Origin: Pseudaquabacterium pictum
GTDB lineage: Bacteria; Pseudomonadota; Gammaproteobacteria; Burkholderiales; Burkholderiaceae_C
Assembly (NCBI RefSeq): GCF_005403045.1
Contig: NZ_BJCL01000014.1
Coordinates: 1 to 64,000, forward strand
Direction of reading: 5' to 3'
Length of the DNA stretch: 64,000 nucleotides
Positions within the stretch are counted from its first letter, which is position 1; each line of letters begins with the position of its first letter. Shown here piece by piece: positions 26,016-35,641 of this stretch. Both the position numbers and the translations under genes were made by a program. Below the pieces are notes generated by a model. That model was not told the DNA's origin. It did no database searches and saw only the letters and a list, made by a program, of their open reading frames with translations.

Positions 26016-29000
26016 ATGTTCGGGAAGATGTTCAAGCGCGATACGGCACCAGCACAGGCAGTAGCGGTGGCGCCGAGCGCCGCCGTACAGGTCACAGACG
26101 CTGGACTGACCTACCCGTCACCGGCGCCAACCGCAGCGGATTGGCTGGCGATGCCGCATGCCTTCGGGGTGTCTGCCGATTTGGGCGCCAGGCTGGCCCA
26201 GCTCTACACCGAGGGCTTCGGCGAGCGGCGAGATGACGCGTTCCACCTGCCATGGTCCGATGTGCATGCGGTTCTGCGTGATCCAGCTTTGGCAAGCCAG
26301 CGCCTGGCCCTGCTGATGCCACCCGACACCGCTGCGCGCCCACGCATTCAATCGCGCGGCGCCGTCGGCGATGCCGAGTTTGTTCTGCAACTGGATGGCT
26401 GGGCGGATGCCAAGGGCAAGCCAGCACAACCCACGCCCAAGCTGGTGGGTGCGTCCCTGCAGGTTGGCGACCGGTTCGAACTCCTGCCCGAAACGGTGTG
26501 GCAGCTGCTGCAGCACCTGCGTGCGTTTCATGCCGTGCCGGCGGCGGAACGCAGCCGCAACTTCAAGGAGACCAGCTTCGCCCGCATCCGCCGCCTGGCC
26601 ACTGATGCGGGCTGCGAGGTGTCGGACTATGTGGCGCGCACCATCATCCTGACGCCAGAACGTCTGCGCCTGGCCATGCGCCGCAGCGAGGCTGCCGACC
26701 ACAACACGGTCGAATTGATTCCCGGCTTCGATGAAGCGCCCGTCCGCTGGTTGGAGCGCTTCGACGTGCTCCCGCTGCAGGACAGCTATGACGTGCCCGA
26801 CGGTGCGTCACTGGTGCGCGTGTTGATCGACCCGGAGGTCAAACGCGTGCTGGCCGAAATCAAGGCCATGCCTGGCCGCCGGGTGTCAGGGCCGCGTGCC
26901 GAGGCGTTCGTGCGCAATCCGTTCGCCGTGTTGGGTGAAGGTGCGGCAAAGGCGGTGGACGCCGAGCAGATCGAGACGGCACGGGTGGCGGCCGGCATCG
27001 CCTTTGAACGCTTCACTCCGCATGCCGAACATGGGCCGCAGGGTGAGGTTCAGCGCGTCGGCCTGTTGGTGCAGGGCCTGGGTGCGGAAGACGCTGCAGC
27101 CGAGACCGTCTGGTTTGACGTGCCGACGGCCTTGCAGACCTTCATTGAGAGATTGCACCTGCGGCTCGAGCAGGGTGCCCAGTGCTGCTTCTGGGAAGGG
27201 CATGAGCTGGAGATCGAGGGCGACACAGCTGAACACCTGGGGCAATTGGAGGGCTGGCACCGCGCCTGGGTGCAGCCTCAGCTGTGGACTGCCGGGGAAC
27301 TGTTCGACCTGGACAACTACTCGCCGCGTGTGGAGGGCATCGGCGTCGAGCGGCCATTCATCGTCCCGGTGGTGGCCAAGCCGCCGGGCGCCGGCGGCTG
27401 GTTCGAAGGCGAGGCCGCTGCCGGTGTGCGGGTGCAAGATCCGAAGACCGGTGCCGTCACCCTGGTGCCGATCCGCTTCGACGAGATTCCTTCGCTTCAG
27501 GCCGCCGTGGATGCGGCCGCGGCTGCCGGTGACAAGGCCGTGCCGCTGCCGGGGCTGGCACGCCCGGTGCCGATCGACGATGCCCGGCATGCACTCGCTG
27601 CACTGGCCCAGGCCGGGGCGCAGATCCGCGCCAAGACCTTTGCGCCCGAGAAGCCTGCGGTTGGCAAGCAGGCCAAGCAGCGCCTGGTGCTCAAGCGCAA
27701 CCTTGAAGAGATCGACTACAGCGAGGAACGCACCGACGCGCTGCTGCCGCCCGATGGCCACCAGATGGTGGTGCCGGCCGGCCTGCGACCGGAGGTGCAG
27801 TTGAAGCCGTATCAGCAGGAAGGCGTGGCCTGGCTGCAGCACCTCTGGTCACTGTCGCCCGACCAGTGCCGCGGCACGGTGTTGGCCGACGACATGGGCC
27901 TGGGCAAGACGCTGCAGCTGCTGACTTTCATGGCCAGTTGCTTCGATGCGGACCCGGCGCTGCCCCCGGCATTGGTGGTGGCCCCCGTCGCCCTGCTGGA
28001 GAACTGGCGCAACGAGCTGGAGAAGTTTTTCCTGCCGGGCACGATGCCGATGCTGACGCTGTATGGCGATGCGCTGAAGCCGCTGCGGGTGCCCAGGCAC
28101 CAGCTGGATGCCGAGCTGAAAGCTCAGGGCGTGACCCGGCTGCTGGTGAAGAACTGGGTGGGTGGAGCACGCCTGGTGCTGACCACGTATGAGACCATGC
28201 GTGACCTGGAATTCACCATGGCCTCGCAGCCCTGGTCGATCATGGTCTGCGACGAAGCCCAGAAGATCAAGACACCGGCGGCGCTGGTGACACGCTCGGC
28301 CAAGAAGCAGAAGGTGCGGTTCCGGGTGGCTTGTACCGGCACACCAGTGGAGAACACGCTGGCCGACCTGTGGTGCCTGTTCGACTTTGTGCAGCCGGGC
28401 ATGCTGGGTGCGCTGAACCACTTCTCGCGCACCTACCGACAGCCGATCGAGGCCAAGACCGACGAGCAACGGGCCAAGGTGGAAGAGCTGCGCACGGTGA
28501 TCAAGCCGCAGATCCTGCACCGCAAGAAGACCGACGTGGCCAAGGACTTGCCGCAGCCGGTGGAGGACCAGGACTGCAAGCAGCTGCCGATGTCGGCGTT
28601 CCAGCTGGGGCTGTACCGCGCCGCCCTGAACCAGCTGCGGGAGCAGCGTGACACCAACCCGTCGGCACAGCTGCAGACGCTGATGGCGATGCGTCAGATC
28701 TGCTCCGACCCGCACGGGCACCACCACGGTGACACCCGCACCATCGACGTGACCCGCCTGGTGAACGAGTCGCCCAAGATGGGCTGGATGATCAACCGGA
28801 TGAAGGACCTGGCAGCCAGGGTGGACGACGCGCACAAGGTGATCGTGTTCTGCGAGTTCCGCGAGCTGCAGCTGTTGTTGCAGCGGGTGATCGCCACGTT
28901 CTTCGGCTTTGCGCCGCACATCATCAACGGCGACACCTCGGCCGACCCCCGGGCGCTGGTGAACCGCCAGAAGCTGATCGATGATTTCCAGCGCAGGCCC

Positions 29001-29306
29001 GGATTTTGCGCCATCGTGCTGTCGCCGCTGGCGGTGGGCTTTGGCGTGAACATCCAGGCTGCAAACCACGTCATCCACTTCACCCGCACCTGGAACCCGG
29101 CGAAGGAAGATCAGGCGACCGCGCGTGCCTACCGCATCGGGCAGACCCGCACCGTGAACATCTACTACCCCAGCGTGGTGAGCGACGAGGTGCCCAGCTT
29201 CGACTTAAAGCTGGATGCATTGCTCGCCCGCAAGCGCAGCCTGGCGTCGGACATGTTGAACGGCTGTAGCGATCTGAAGGTGGCGGACTTCGCAGACTTT
29301 GCGTGA
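26016..29306 (+). CDS. zorD: Zorya type I protein ZorD (SNF2-family helicase/nuclease)
   Basis: The 1096-aa protein ends with a full Swi2/Snf2 ATPase: Walker A DDMGLGKT (about 625-632), DEAQKIKT (746-749 DEAQ), CTGTPVENTLADLW and the helicase C-terminal lobe ending FTRTWNPAKEDQATARAYRIGQT. The ~600-residue N-terminal part is the ZorD-specific region. ZorD is known to translocate on DNA and degrade phage DNA with ZorC. The ATG at 26016 lies 1 base after the zorC stop; an in-frame upstream start would overlap zorC. All motor motifs are intact, so the system is expected to be functional. Confidence 0.95.
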   Translation: MFGKMFKRDTAPAQAVAVAPSAAVQVTDAGLTYPSPAPTAADWLAMPHAFGVSADLGARLAQLYTEGFGERRDDAFHLPWSDVHAVLRDPALASQRLALLMPPDTAARPRIQSRGAVGDAEFVLQLDGWADAKGKPAQPTPKLVGASLQVGDRFELLPETVWQLLQHLRAFHAVPAAERSRNFKETSFARIRRLATDAGCEVSDYVARTIILTPERLRLAMRRSEAADHNTVELIPGFDEAPVRWLERFDVLPLQDSYDVPDGASLVRVLIDPEVKRVLAEIKAMPGRRVSGPRAEAFVRNPFAVLGEGAAKAVDAEQIETARVAAGIAFERFTPHAEHGPQGEVQRVGLLVQGLGAEDAAAETVWFDVPTALQTFIERLHLRLEQGAQCCFWEGHELEIEGDTAEHLGQLEGWHRAWVQPQLWTAGELFDLDNYSPRVEGIGVERPFIVPVVAKPPGAGGWFEGEAAAGVRVQDPKTGAVTLVPIRFDEIPSLQAAVDAAAAAGDKAVPLPGLARPVPIDDARHALAALAQAGAQIRAKTFAPEKPAVGKQAKQRLVLKRNLEEIDYSEERTDALLPPDGHQMVVPAGLRPEVQLKPYQQEGVAWLQHLWSLSPDQCRGTVLADDMGLGKTLQLLTFMASCFDADPALPPALVVAPVALLENWRNELEKFFLPGTMPMLTLYGDALKPLRVPRHQLDAELKAQGVTRLLVKNWVGGARLVLTTYETMRDLEFTMASQPWSIMVCDEAQKIKTPAALVTRSAKKQKVRFRVACTGTPVENTLADLWCLFDFVQPGMLGALNHFSRTYRQPIEAKTDEQRAKVEELRTVIKPQILHRKKTDVAKDLPQPVEDQDCKQLPMSAFQLGLYRAALNQLREQRDTNPSAQLQTLMAMRQICSDPHGHHHGDTRTIDVTRLVNESPKMGWMINRMKDLAARVDDAHKVIVFCEFRELQLLLQRVIATFFGFAPHIINGDTSADPRALVNRQKLIDDFQRRPGFCAIVLSPLAVGFGVNIQAANHVIHFTRTWNPAKEDQATARAYRIGQTRTVNIYYPSVVSDEVPSFDLKLDALLARKRSLASDMLNGCSDLKVADFADFA

Positions 29307-29448
29307 GTAGGGCCCGGCGACCGGCGCCGCCGCCGCGCTGCACAGGCTCATTCCTTGAGCCATGGCCGACCTAGCATTGCGTGACAGCCAATCACCGGAA
29401 CGCATGCCATCGACTGGGCGGCGAGCATCACAACAGGGAGAACAGCAC

Positions 29449-30756
29449 TTGAGCCAGAAGATCATCGTGATGGCCGACGAGACCATCGTCTGCCCGCACT
29501 GCGCCCATGAGTTTCCACTGCAGGAGGGCATCACCCGCCAGACCATCGATCGGCATGCCGACGAGTTCGAGGCGGTGCTGCGCGCCCGGGGTACCGAACT
29601 CGAAGAACGGATGCGCGACGAAGCCCAGCGCTCGGCCTTGCAGAAGGTGGCCGGCGACGTGGCGCGCATGCAGGAACAGCTGTCGATGGCCAAGAAGGCC
29701 GAGCGCGAGGCGCAGGCGGGCCTGGAGCAGGTGCGTCAGGAAACCCGTGCCAAGGCCCTGGCCGAGGCGGACCAGGAGCGCAAGGCACTGCTGGAGGACC
29801 TGGCGCGAAAGGACGAGGCGATCAGGTCCTTCCGTGACCAGGAGATCGAACTGCGCCGCCAGCGCCAAGCGCTGGAAGAGCAGCAGCGCGGCCTGGAGCT
29901 GGACCTGCAGCGCCGGCTGGACGAGGAGCGGGTGAAGATCACCGACGCGATCTCGCAGCGGGAATCGGAGCGCTTCTCGATGGTGGAGGCCGAGTTGCGC
30001 AAAAAGATCGAGGACGCCCAGCGCGCCAATGAAGACCTGCGCCGCAAGCTGGAGCAGGGCTCCCAGCAGCTGCAGGGCGAGGTGCTGGAGCTGGAGGTGG
30101 AGCAATCTTTGACCACCAGCTTCTTCCACGACCTGATCGAAGAGGTGAAGAAGGGCCAGCGTGGCGCCGACGTGATCCAGACCGTGCGCACCCCGGCGGG
30201 CCAGGTGGCGGGCAAGATCATCTGGGAGGCCAAGCGCGCCGAGAACTGGTCAGACAAGTGGCTGCAGAAGCTGAAGGACGACCAGCAGGAAGCCCAGGCT
30301 GACCTGGCGGTGCTGGTGACCACGGCCATGCCCAAAGGCATCACCGACCCGTTCGTGCGCATCGGCGACGTGTGGGTGGTGTCACCCCAGGTGCTGCGGC
30401 CGATGGCCGAGACCCTGCGGGTGATCCTGCTGGAATCCCACAAGTTGCGGGTGGCCAGCTCTGGCCAGGCCGAGAAGGTGGAGCAGCTGTACCACTACCT
30501 GTCCAGCCCGGGGTTCTCGCAGCGGGTGCGCACCATGCTGGACAGCTTCAACGCGATGCAGTCCGACCTGAACAGCGAGAAACGCGCGATGACCAAGATC
30601 TGGGCCAAGCGCCAGGCCCAGATCGACCGGGTGACCAAGAGCATGTTGACCGTGGTGGGTGAACTGCAGGCGATCTCGCAGAACGCGCTGCCGGAACTCG
30701 ATGGCATCGAGGCCCTGGCACTGACCTCCAGCACCACCGAGGGAGACGAGGAATGA
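29449..30756 (+). CDS. DUF2130-domain protein (putative nuclease with coiled coil)
   Basis: The 435-aa protein most likely starts at TTG 29449, 9 bases after AGGGAGAA; ATG 29470 is the alternative. It begins with a CxxC pair (VCPHCAHEF), then a long charged coiled coil (about 45-225), then the DUF2130 domain with GADVIQTVRT...GKIIWEAKRAENWSDKW (E260, K262). That E-x-K strand resembles a PD-(D/E)XK nuclease core. It is 142 bases after zorD and overlaps the ASCH gene by 4 bases. It may be an additional defence module or an accessory to Zorya; neither can be proven from sequence. Confidence 0.7.
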   Translation: MSQKIIVMADETIVCPHCAHEFPLQEGITRQTIDRHADEFEAVLRARGTELEERMRDEAQRSALQKVAGDVARMQEQLSMAKKAEREAQAGLEQVRQETRAKALAEADQERKALLEDLARKDEAIRSFRDQEIELRRQRQALEEQQRGLELDLQRRLDEERVKITDAISQRESERFSMVEAELRKKIEDAQRANEDLRRKLEQGSQQLQGEVLELEVEQSLTTSFFHDLIEEVKKGQRGADVIQTVRTPAGQVAGKIIWEAKRAENWSDKWLQKLKDDQQEAQADLAVLVTTAMPKGITDPFVRIGDVWVVSPQVLRPMAETLRVILLESHKLRVASSGQAEKVEQLYHYLSSPGFSQRVRTMLDSFNAMQSDLNSEKRAMTKIWAKRQAQIDRVTKSMLTVVGELQAISQNALPELDGIEALALTSSTTEGDEE

Positions 30757-31157
30757 GCAGCTACGCCGGGCTGAGCAAGGGCCTGATCATCAAGGCGCCG
30801 TTCATCGACTGGATCATGGAGGGGCGCAAGACCTGGGAGCTGCGATCGACCCACACACAGGTGCGCGGCCCGATTGCGCTGATCCAAAAGGGCACGGGCT
30901 CCGTGGTGGCGGTGGCCAGGCTGGTGGACTCCAAGGGGCCGCTGAGCGCGGCCGACATGGCGGCCAACCTCCAGCACCACGCGGTGGCACCGGATCGGCT
31001 GGCGATGCCGGACCTGCAGAAGTACCGGTTTGCCTGGGTGCTCGGCGATGTGAAGCGGCTGGCCCGGCCGGTGTCGTACACCCACCGGAATGGCGCCGTG
31101 ATCTGGGTTGCGCTGGACCTCGCAGTGGCTGGGAGTGTTCTCGGCGCGGCTGGGTAA
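30753..31157 (+). CDS. ASCH-domain protein (PUA-like, predicted RNA-binding)
   Basis: The 134-aa protein is essentially one ASCH domain: GLIIKAPFIDWIMEGRKTWELRS, then RGPIALIQKG and VVAVARLVDSKGPL. The GxKxxExR core is complete (GRKTWELR). ASCH proteins bind RNA or modified nucleotides, and some are nucleoside hydrolases. It starts in an ATGA overlap with the DUF2130 gene, so the two are translationally coupled and probably act together. Confidence 0.82.
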   Translation: MSSYAGLSKGLIIKAPFIDWIMEGRKTWELRSTHTQVRGPIALIQKGTGSVVAVARLVDSKGPLSAADMAANLQHHAVAPDRLAMPDLQKYRFAWVLGDVKRLARPVSYTHRNGAVIWVALDLAVAGSVLGAAG

Positions 31158-31909
31158 GCAGCAGCGGTGCACCGAATATCTCGAATTTTGCGAATTCGCG
31201 CCGGTGCATGAGAATCCCCGGGCTCGCCGAGCAGGGCGAGCCCCAGGCACTTTATCGGCGTTCAGACGTTCGGGTGCCGTGGGTCGGGCCAAGGCCCGAA
31301 TGCACCAGAAGGAACATACCCCAGGTGCACCGGTGAACGGCGTGGATTTCCACAGTGCTGCGGCCGGGGTATGACGTGAACCACGGTGGGCCGAACCCCA
31401 CACACCGTGACCAGCGGAACAGCGCAGCTGATCTGGGGATTGATGCCAATACGGATGCCAGACATCTGGTTGATCAAGGTCTGCCCTAGCCTAGGCTTGT
31501 ACACCCTGGGTTAGGGGAACGTTTGACCTTTTCCAGCCGGATGGCCTGAAATACATCAAGCCCGCTTCGCGGGCTTTGTTGCATTCTTCGCGACGTGGGT
31601 GCTCAGGACAGACTGAAACATGAGGGCGAGATTCGACTGTCTCACCGAAATCCACAGCATTGGCTGATGCACTCTCGCGAAAAGTGCCCGTTGCATTTTG
31701 TCTTCAGATGTCACCCAATTGCACCAAGCACGACATTCAAGGCGGACCAGATGGGAAATCATCGCGCAGGGCGACAGCAACAGCTGCAGAGTCACAAAGA
31801 CTCTGAAGGATACGAGCGCGCGGTCTCAACGCCGCTTCGTGCAATTACATACCGTGACACTGCGCATGCTGGCCCGGCAAGCATTTTCCGTTCTGCGAAC
31901 CGCCAACCG
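31158..31909. other. Gene-poor stretch where island base composition changes
   Basis: No gene I can support. Several short frames on both strands (for example minus 31262-31504) overlap each other and lack ribosome sites. A terminator lies at 31558. Around 31.2 kb the sequence shifts from strongly GC-biased codon positions to a more balanced composition, marking a possible junction between two acquired segments. Confidence 0.5.
31558..31586 (+). terminator. Intrinsic terminator-like hairpin
   Basis: AAGCCCGC-TTC-GCGGGCTT (8-bp stem) at 31558-31576 is followed by TGTTGCATTC. It could end transcription from the Zorya/DUF2130-ASCH side, although it lies 400 bases after the ASCH stop. Confidence 0.6.
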
Positions 31910-33268
31910 ATGGTGTCGCTCGCAACCTTCACCAGTCGAATCCGGCGTTTGGTCGAAAGGCATGAGCTGTCGGACGCCACCATTAATGAATCCTTGAATC
32001 TGAGTGCCGATGACTTCAGGCGCAAGTACGCCACCCGACGCACGTTGGTTGAAGTAGACGGCCAGCCCATCGATCTGATGTCCCACTATGCGGCCAAGGC
32101 AACTGAAGCGGCCATCAGCTACCGAAACTTTTGGCAGCGTGTTCGTGGCTTGGCCAAGAAGGGACAAATCTGCAGCAGTGCCTTGGCTGATTCATTGACT
32201 CTATCCGCGGCAACCTGGCGAAGCTGTTACGGTGGCGGACGTTCAACAGGGTTCGTCTACGAAGGCAATGCTCATCCTGATCAAGTAGGCAAGCGCTTCC
32301 ATAGCGTTGCAGCGCTCTTGCATTCTGTTGGCAGGTACGACGACCGCGCGCTCATCTGGTCACGCCTGAAAGCCGGGTGGACTTTGGATGATGCGCTGGC
32401 CATCCTGAACGCCACCCCCAGCCATCGCACAGGCACGATCTACCGCGTAACTCGACGCAGGACCGGCGCCGTATATGTAGGTCTCACAGTCACTTCCATC
32501 AAACAACGATGGGCCTTTCACGTGCGTCGGGCAACCGATGGATCGACGAGTAAGCTGCACGCTGCGTTCCGCGAAGATGGCGCCGATGGTTTCGATATTG
32601 ATGTGCTCGAGGACGGTATCAGGGACTTGGCTGTGCTGCAGGCCAGGGAGAGCTTCTGGGTAGACCGATTGGGCGCGTTGGGCCCCAATGGCCTCAATAC
32701 TGCGAAGCCAGGGGGCCTTGGGAGCCCAGGCGGGAAAATCATCGGCTACGGTGACGAAACCTTCAGATCCATCGAAGAAGCCGCTAGTGTGCTGAGCGAG
32801 CGGCTCGGTATTGCTCCACACGTTATTCGGACGAGACTTCAAAATGGACTCCCGCTACCGCAACCAGAGCAGGTCCGTCGACACAGCAAAAATCCTGACG
32901 CAGGCTCAAACCTTTTTCGCCGTTGGCTGGCCTTGCTCAAGCGCCACAGTAGCGGAGTTGCCGCTGAATGGAAGGCTGACTACGACAGGTTTAAGGCCGA
33001 CGTATCCCCAGTGCCTTCGGGCTTGGAACTCATCCGCAAGCGACCAAGTGAACCCTGGGGGCCAGGCAACGTCGAGTGGGTCACCGTTCAAACCAAGGTC
33101 GCGCGAACACACGGCAAAGCGATATCGGTCAACGGCGTGGAGTATCCGTCGTTAACTGCCATTGCGAAGGCCCATGGTATCGGGGTGAGCACATTCAAGA
33201 ATCGCATCTACAAACAAGGGATGTCTGCTGAGCAAGCTGTAGTCGCGCCGCTTGGCGGCACTTCGTAA
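31910..33268 (+). CDS. GIY-YIG nuclease with homing-endonuclease-like DNA-binding modules
   Basis: The 452-aa protein (start at ATG 31910 tentative; the frame is open further upstream) carries a GIY-YIG catalytic domain at about residues 175-260: GTIYRVTRRRTGAVYVGLT with Y178 and Y189, then SIKQRWAFHVRR (catalytic Arg) and ARESFWVDRL (Glu). The N-terminal half contains two related helical modules (INESLNLSADDFRRKY and LADSLTLSAATWRSCY). The C-terminus has GPGNVEWVTVQTKVARTHGK plus a NUMOD-like helix-turn-helix (YPSLTAIAKAHGIGVSTFKNRI). This layout resembles free-standing homing endonucleases. It is more AT-rich than the Zorya genes. Confidence 0.75.
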   Translation: MVSLATFTSRIRRLVERHELSDATINESLNLSADDFRRKYATRRTLVEVDGQPIDLMSHYAAKATEAAISYRNFWQRVRGLAKKGQICSSALADSLTLSAATWRSCYGGGRSTGFVYEGNAHPDQVGKRFHSVAALLHSVGRYDDRALIWSRLKAGWTLDDALAILNATPSHRTGTIYRVTRRRTGAVYVGLTVTSIKQRWAFHVRRATDGSTSKLHAAFREDGADGFDIDVLEDGIRDLAVLQARESFWVDRLGALGPNGLNTAKPGGLGSPGGKIIGYGDETFRSIEEAASVLSERLGIAPHVIRTRLQNGLPLPQPEQVRRHSKNPDAGSNLFRRWLALLKRHSSGVAAEWKADYDRFKADVSPVPSGLELIRKRPSEPWGPGNVEWVTVQTKVARTHGKAISVNGVEYPSLTAIAKAHGIGVSTFKNRIYKQGMSAEQAVVAPLGGTS

Positions 33269-33857
33269 AAGCTAGCTGCACCGATAGTGGTTGACGGCCA
33301 AATTTTTCGATCGAAGCGCATGGCAATCCTCTTCATTGCCGGGAGTCGACACATTACCGAACATTAAGCCAAGTACCGTTTCTGCACGGGCAGGTACTGA
33401 CCCTGCCCGTGTGCTGCCTGGGTATTCCGCACCAAAAGCACCAGCGATTGCATCCAAACCCGCAACAGTTTCTGTTTCGGTCGAACTACAGGTTCCAACC
33501 GACTTCGCCACTGTCTGTCCCGCGGGAGGTGGCAGACGTCTGCCGCTGGGCAACAGCAACGCATTTTCAACTGAACGTCAGCGCAATGCGACGAAGCGGC
33601 CGTTCAAGCGCGAATCCGGCGTAACGGACCCGGGCCCCCAGCAGCAATCGATGCGACAACCTCAGTGATCCAATGTGCTCAGTCAACTCAATGACAGTGT
33701 GCGCCACCTTCAACATACAGGCGGCGCTGTGCCCCCATTCATGGCCGTCTGCATAGGGGGATTGACAGTGCTTCGATAGAAAGGCAACCTAGTCGAAGGT
33801 TTCATGAATCTGCTTGGCCCAGTCATGGGCTGCAATCGATGGCCATCGATACTCGTT
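33269..33857. other. Gene-free spacer with a 10-bp hairpin
   Basis: Overlapping short frames on both strands (plus 33291-33668, minus 33272-33559) cannot be resolved into a gene. A perfect inverted repeat CACGGGCAGG (33385-33394) / CCTGCCCGTG (33402-33411) with a 7-base loop is present; no T tract follows. It may be decayed sequence. Confidence 0.4.
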
Positions 33858-34910
33858 ATGTGTAATGCTCATAATCATCCCCCTGGCTGCCAATGCGGAT
33901 GGGGTGGAGGATGGGTTTCGACAGGTAGCCTGATTCCTCAAGCGCCTGCACGCACACATCTTCCGAGGCAAGTCTTCGAATCAAACCGCAGCCGCCCACC
34001 TCTGCAATCAAGGATATCTAAGGGACGGGCGCGTTTTGATTCGCATACTAGGTTAGCAGAGAGCGGCCGAACACCAAACTCGCGTTGCCCAGTTTGTGGA
34101 GCGGCGGTGTACTACTATGAGTCGGCTGACGGCGGTAAGGCGTATTTTGATGAGCTTGGACCGCCCTGGCCTCTACACTCATGTACCGATCATAAGTCAT
34201 TCTCCTCCGCGCACAATAATCAAAGTTGGTTCGATGATGGCTGGGAGTCATTAGCAAATATTGCTACGACTCATTTCTCATCCGGCAGTTCAACGTTGGT
34301 TAGTGCCGACACCCCAAGCGGTCGAGTGCGCTTTTTTGTCTTTGCATCGGAGCCTGTCACTATCCACATCGCGAGGTGCCGTCGATTAGTCGGGCCTCAA
34401 AGCAGTGCTGGCTTAGAACTTTCTGCACTTTGCTGCTCGTCGGATCACCAGTCTTGGCTAATCGGCACAGCCTCTGCAAGGATCGCAGACTCGGTGAGCG
34501 CTTCCACTGAATTAGTTTTGAAGGAGCCACGCGCCGTCGCCCCCCAGTTACCACTGAGTAATAAGCCTGTAGCTGGACACAGCGGTTCGATCTCCATCGA
34601 AGTACTCCTCGATGCACCTGGGGAAGAACTTCGGGCGGAATTCGATGCGATCAATAAAAAGATTCTGGCCTTGAACTCGGAGCTCGAAGCCTTCAAAAGA
34701 CGTCGTGCTTGGCTGCTGCCGCAACTAGGCAGCTCCTCAAAATTTATGAGCGAATCTATTGCTGAGGAGCTTATTAGATTGGAAGCTCTCATTGTGAGCG
34801 CGGAATCAATCTGCGCAGATCCTATGGCCAACAGCAAACACAATGAGCTACTTCTAGATTCTTATAAGCGAAAGCGCGAGCGACTTCTCGGGTCGCTGAA
34901 GGCACAATAG
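33858..34910 (+). CDS. Unknown cysteine-containing protein, possibly zinc-binding
   Basis: The 350-aa protein begins MCNAHNHPPGCQCGWGGGW, which is why ATG 33858 is chosen over the in-frame ATG at 33804. The His/Cys-rich N-terminus and a second knuckle CPVCGAAVYYYES...DELGPPWPLHSC (about residues 75-110) suggest one or two zinc sites. The C-terminal 110 residues are a charged coiled coil (EELRAEFDAINKKILALNSELEAF...). Proteins with this N-terminus occur in scattered bacterial genomic islands, but I know of no assigned function. Codon use is much more AT-rich than the chromosome, pointing to transfer. Confidence 0.6.
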   Translation: MCNAHNHPPGCQCGWGGGWVSTGSLIPQAPARTHLPRQVFESNRSRPPLQSRISKGRARFDSHTRLAESGRTPNSRCPVCGAAVYYYESADGGKAYFDELGPPWPLHSCTDHKSFSSAHNNQSWFDDGWESLANIATTHFSSGSSTLVSADTPSGRVRFFVFASEPVTIHIARCRRLVGPQSSAGLELSALCCSSDHQSWLIGTASARIADSVSASTELVLKEPRAVAPQLPLSNKPVAGHSGSISIEVLLDAPGEELRAEFDAINKKILALNSELEAFKRRRAWLLPQLGSSSKFMSESIAEELIRLEALIVSAESICADPMANSKHNELLLDSYKRKRERLLGSLKAQ

Positions 34911-35641
34911 GTTTCTTCGCGATGGCCGCCAAGTTTTCTCCATTGGTCGGCAAGACGCGACCTATTGCCATGCTTCAAGTCGGACATCGACAGCTTCAAG
35001 TCAGCGAATCATCCACGCGCTCCCGGGGCAAAGAGGCCGCAGCAAGCAGCGTCGGGTGTGCCGACACGGTAGAAATTGCTCTTCACAGGCGGCGGTGAGT
35101 GGCCTTCAGGAACCTCTCGCCGAGTAGGGCGGTCGACAGTTCATGAGTGCATACCCATCATCGCACCGCGACGTTCCGTTGTGTGTGCGACAGCGAACCG
35201 GCGGCCGGAAACGTCCCCAACCCGAATTTCGGCTGCAATTGGGCGAGACAGCCCGGGCCTCGTACAGCGTTTGGAGTCGCTTGCTGCCGGCAGGCGAATT
35301 CGCGGTTAACGCCATCATGCCGTCTTCGATTCGATGGCGAGACCAAACATAAACCGCAACAGTGCGTGCGGTAGCTGGCGCTGGATTCGCTGTTGCCCCG
35401 CTAAGCCCATTCAACGGCCGGTCAGTCGTGGCGCGGTGGACTCAAGTCGATACACAGCGGTCCACTACAACTCTGCAAAGCTGAGTCTAGTGACGCCAGT
35501 GCTCGTTTCCGGTGGTTCCGGGCGTCCACCTACACAAGGGTCAACCCGACGCCGGGTCCCAAGTGCCGTCAAGTACAAACCAACGCCAATGGCAAGATGT
35601 ACTCACCGACAACAAGAAGCGATTGCCGCTGAAAGTACGTG
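34911..35641. other. Gene-free 0.7-kb stretch
   Basis: Only mutually overlapping short frames are seen (for example 35143-35352 plus, 35106-35414 minus, 35334-35642 plus), with no ribosome sites or recognisable motifs. It looks like eroded DNA between two island genes and must contain the promoter of the downstream ATPase gene. Confidence 0.4.

Noticed and set aside
33272-33668. Overlapping ORFs on both strands
   Set aside because: Neither frame has motifs or a ribosome site; they exclude each other and may be decayed DNA.
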